Source of the DNA: Fibrobacteres bacterium CG2_30_45_31
Lineage (GTDB): Bacteria > Fibrobacterota > Fibrobacteria > Fibrobacterales > Fibrobacteraceae
NCBI GenBank assembly: GCA_001873075.1
Contig: MNYL01000048.1
Span: 1 to 8,098 of the forward strand
Length of the DNA: 8,098 bases
Reading direction: 5' to 3'
Within the stretch, counting starts at the first letter, position 1, and each line of letters starts with the position of its first letter. The position numbers and the translations under genes are program-made. Below are positions 6,621-8,098 of the stretch, one piece after another. The notes beneath the pieces are model-generated. The model was not told the DNA's origin. It did no database searches and saw only the letters and a program-made list of their open reading frames with translations.

Positions 6621-7859
6621 TTAAACCGATGAGGATTCTAGGCGGTGGTAACCGTGGAGGTCATTTCCGGTGGGTGACTGGAATAATCGGAGACCAAAAA
6701 GTGGCAATATGGCGATGAGGTGGTCAAAAATATCGGATTGAATATTCTCATAAGAGACCCAGTTAGTGTCTTTTGTAAAGGTGTATATCTCAATAGGTTG
6801 TCCTTCCGGGCCCGATTGTAATTGACGCACCATTAAAGTCATGTCTCCGTTAATTTCCGATTTGTCCTTGAGATAAGCAAGGCAATAGGCACGGAATGTT
6901 CCGAGATTCGTTAAATGTCGACCGTTGGCGAGCACTTCAAAATCTTCTGAGTCGAGTGTCGCTTTGTTGTAATTTTCTACTTCGCGCAATTTTTCTTCCA
7001 GGTAGGGGCGTAGCAGTTTAATTTTGAGAAGGCCCGGAATTTCAGAGGCCGAAAGAAATCCGATACTTTGTACATCAATGAAAAGAGAACGCTTGATCCG
7101 TCGTCCACCGCTTTCACTCATGGCGCGCCAGTTTTTGAAAGAGGAAGATAGAAGTTCATAAGGAGGAATCGAAGTGATCGTATTATCCCAGTTTCGGATA
7201 CGAACCGAAGTGAGCGAAACATCAATGACATCTCCGTCCGCGTTCTGTTTAGGGGCCTCGATCCAGTCTCCGGTGCGTATTAAGTCCAACGTCGCAATTT
7301 GTATTCCGGCGACAAATCCCAAAATGGTATCCTTGAACACCAGCATAAAGACAGCGGTCAGAGCGCCTAAGCCGGAGAGGAGAAACAGGGGACTTTTCTC
7401 GGAAATCTGAGAAAGCACGAGAATTGCGCAGACGATGAATCCTAGAAGCTTGATTGCCTGCAAAAGGCCTCGGATCGGAAGTCCCTTTTTTCGTGTATCC
7501 AATTGAATGATGGCTCCAATTGCGGAAAGAAGCGAATCCAAGACGAGGTAGGCTATAATGATGAAATAAATGTTATTTGCACGGGAAAGAATTTTTAACA
7601 ATTCAGGATGCAAAGAAAGGACGTAGGGAAGCCCCATAGCAATAATGGTTGCAGGAATAATATGGGCCGAGCGATCCACCGCCTTGTACTGGACCAGCAT
7701 ATCATCCCACTGGCCTTTCGTGTGTTTAGCAAAATGCTTAAAAATGGGCGAAAATATTTTTTGCGCAATGAAAAGGGATAAAAGCGCCACGATACCCAAA
7801 ACAATCAGACTGCGGTAAGGGAGAATGGCTTCAAAAATAATCGGTAAATATTCTTTCAT
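6621..7859 (-). CDS. ybdG: Mechanosensitive ion channel, MscS family, YbdG/MscM type
   Basis: The inner-membrane channel of 412 residues (E. coli YbdG has about 415) opens under membrane tension to release solutes at osmotic downshift. Five hydrophobic segments are visible at about 17-36, 66-83, 97-118, 136-153 and 157-190. The last is the pore helix region, rich in Gly and Ala (LSGLGALTAVFMLVFKDTILGFVAGIQ). The soluble part matches YbdG-type proteins closely: TGDWIEAPKQNADGDVIDV, RNWDNTITSIP (222-232), SFKNWRAMSESGGRRIKRS, NLGTFRAY, DMTLMVRQL, PIEIYTFT and FGLRLFQSPTGNDL near the end. I chose the ATG at 7859. An in-frame TTG at 7868 would add three residues but abuts the putative promoter box. 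No clear ribosome site precedes either, so the leader is probably very short. It heads an operon with the phosphatase gene. Confidence 0.93.
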   Translation of the reverse strand: MKEYLPIIFEAILPYRSLIVLGIVALLSLFIAQKIFSPIFKHFAKHTKGQWDDMLVQYKAVDRSAHIIPATIIAMGLPYVLSLHPELLKILSRANNIYFIIIAYLVLDSLLSAIGAIIQLDTRKKGLPIRGLLQAIKLLGFIVCAILVLSQISEKSPLFLLSGLGALTAVFMLVFKDTILGFVAGIQIATLDLIRTGDWIEAPKQNADGDVIDVSLTSVRIRNWDNTITSIPPYELLSSSFKNWRAMSESGGRRIKRSLFIDVQSIGFLSASEIPGLLKIKLLRPYLEEKLREVENYNKATLDSEDFEVLANGRHLTNLGTFRAYCLAYLKDKSEINGDMTLMVRQLQSGPEGQPIEIYTFTKDTNWVSYENIQSDIFDHLIAILPLFGLRLFQSPTGNDLHGYHRLESSSV

Positions 7860-7868
7860 AGAAAACAA

Positions 7869-7879
7869 GATACAAAAAG
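7869..7879 (-). promoter_or_regulatory. Putative promoter box for the ybdG-phoA operon
   Basis: On the minus strand this reads CTTTTTGTATC and ends 9 bases before the ATG at 7859. It shares ten bases with the box before the GH15 gene and nearly all with the box before polA. If it is a -10 element, the message would start at or very near the start codon, which agrees with the missing ribosome site. Confidence 0.4.
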
Positions 7880-7895
7880 TCTACGCGGTTATATT

Positions 7896-7910
7896 CCTTC
7901 AGGGCGAAGG
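7896..7910. repeat. Inverted repeat in the ybdG/polA divergent spacer
   Basis: CCTTC-AGGGC-GAAGG has perfect 5-base arms around a 5-base centre, with one more T-A pair outside (7895/7911). A looser second copy, CCTT-N6-AAGG, lies at 7929-7942. Their place between two divergent promoter-like boxes would suit an operator. Arms this short can also arise by chance. Confidence 0.3.
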
Positions 7911-7949
7911 AGTGGAAAAGGTTTCCCGCCTTCCCGGTAAGGGGGCGCG

Positions 7950-7962
7950 CTTTTGTATATTC
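7950..7962 (+). promoter_or_regulatory. Putative promoter box for polA
   Basis: CTTTTGTATATTC includes TATATT (7956-7961), a good match to a bacterial -10 hexamer, and ends 5 bases before the ATG at 7968. TTCCCG at 7931-7936 is a poor candidate -35. No Shine-Dalgarno sequence lies between the box and the ATG, which suggests a leaderless or nearly leaderless message. Confidence 0.4.
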
Positions 7963-7967
7963 GCTCT

Positions 7968-8098
7968 ATGGCCGAAAAAAAATTGCTCCTTTTAGATTCC
8001 TTTGCCCTCGCCTTCCGTATGTTTTATGCGTACGCTAAAACGCCTCTTATCAACAGTGAGGGTCATGACGTGTCTCTGGTGCACGGCTATTGGGGAGC
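7968..8098 (+). CDS. polA: Probable DNA polymerase I, N-terminus only
   Basis: Only the first 43 codons are present before the window ends. The opening KKLLLLDSFALAFRMFYAY matches the start of the 5'-3' exonuclease (FEN-like) domain of Pol I, which usually reads like LLLIDGxSLxYRAFYAL and carries a metal-binding Asp (here D10) and a conserved Arg (R17). The following VSLVHGYWG corresponds to the family's xAVYGF segment. Pol I fills gaps and removes RNA primers during replication and repair. A stand-alone 5'-3' exonuclease with the same fold cannot be excluded because the polymerase part is outside the window. The gene is divergent from the ybdG-like gene. Confidence 0.72.
   Translation, partial: MAEKKLLLLDSFALAFRMFYAYAKTPLINSEGHDVSLVHGYWG

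Noticed and set aside
7860..7868. TTG at 7868 as the ybdG-like start
   Set aside because: It has no ribosome site, directly follows the putative promoter box and adds only three residues; ATG at 7859 is preferred.

Overview
The window is about 8.1 kb of compact bacterial chromosome with mid-range base composition (estimated by eye). It holds seven protein-coding genes, two of them cut by the window edges. I saw no RNA genes, insertion sequences, phage genes or CRISPR. The taxon cannot be fixed from the sequence alone. The short polA N-terminus, the DGCGYNQ-type alkaline phosphatase and starts preceded by T-rich GTAT boxes would fit a Fibrobacterota-like or related Gram-negative lineage, but this is a weak inference. 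A secreted alkaline phosphatase and a YbdG-type channel both fit a Gram-negative envelope.

Layout. (1) Bases 2-1064, plus strand: the 3' part of an unrecognised gene, overlapping by 8 bases a gamma-glutamylcyclotransferase-fold gene whose usual catalytic Glu position appears to hold Gln. A small hairpin with a T-run follows. (2) Bases 1163-5196, plus strand: a two-gene trehalose operon. A cytoplasmic GH15 glucosidase is joined through a TAATG junction to a fused trehalose-6-phosphate synthase/phosphatase (OtsA-OtsB). (3) Bases 5193-7859, minus strand: a two-gene operon, with a YbdG/MscM-type mechanosensitive channel first and a secreted PhoA-type alkaline phosphatase 27 bases downstream. Its last codon overlaps the end of the otsAB gene tail to tail by 4 bases. 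(4) Bases 7968-8098, plus strand: the first 43 codons of a probable DNA polymerase I gene, divergent from the channel gene across a 108-base spacer.

How the genes fit together. OtsAB makes the compatible solute trehalose from UDP-glucose and glucose-6-phosphate, and the GH15 enzyme could hydrolyse trehalose or a related alpha-glucoside. The YbdG-type channel releases solutes under membrane tension. The central part of the window can therefore be read as an osmotic-adaptation neighbourhood, though the two operons face each other and shared regulation is only inferred. The three transcription-unit heads visible here (GH15, ybdG-like and polA) each carry a CTTTT(T)GTAT box 9-22 bases upstream of the start codon. 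This is the most interesting non-coding pattern in the window. No clearly novel biological system is evident.
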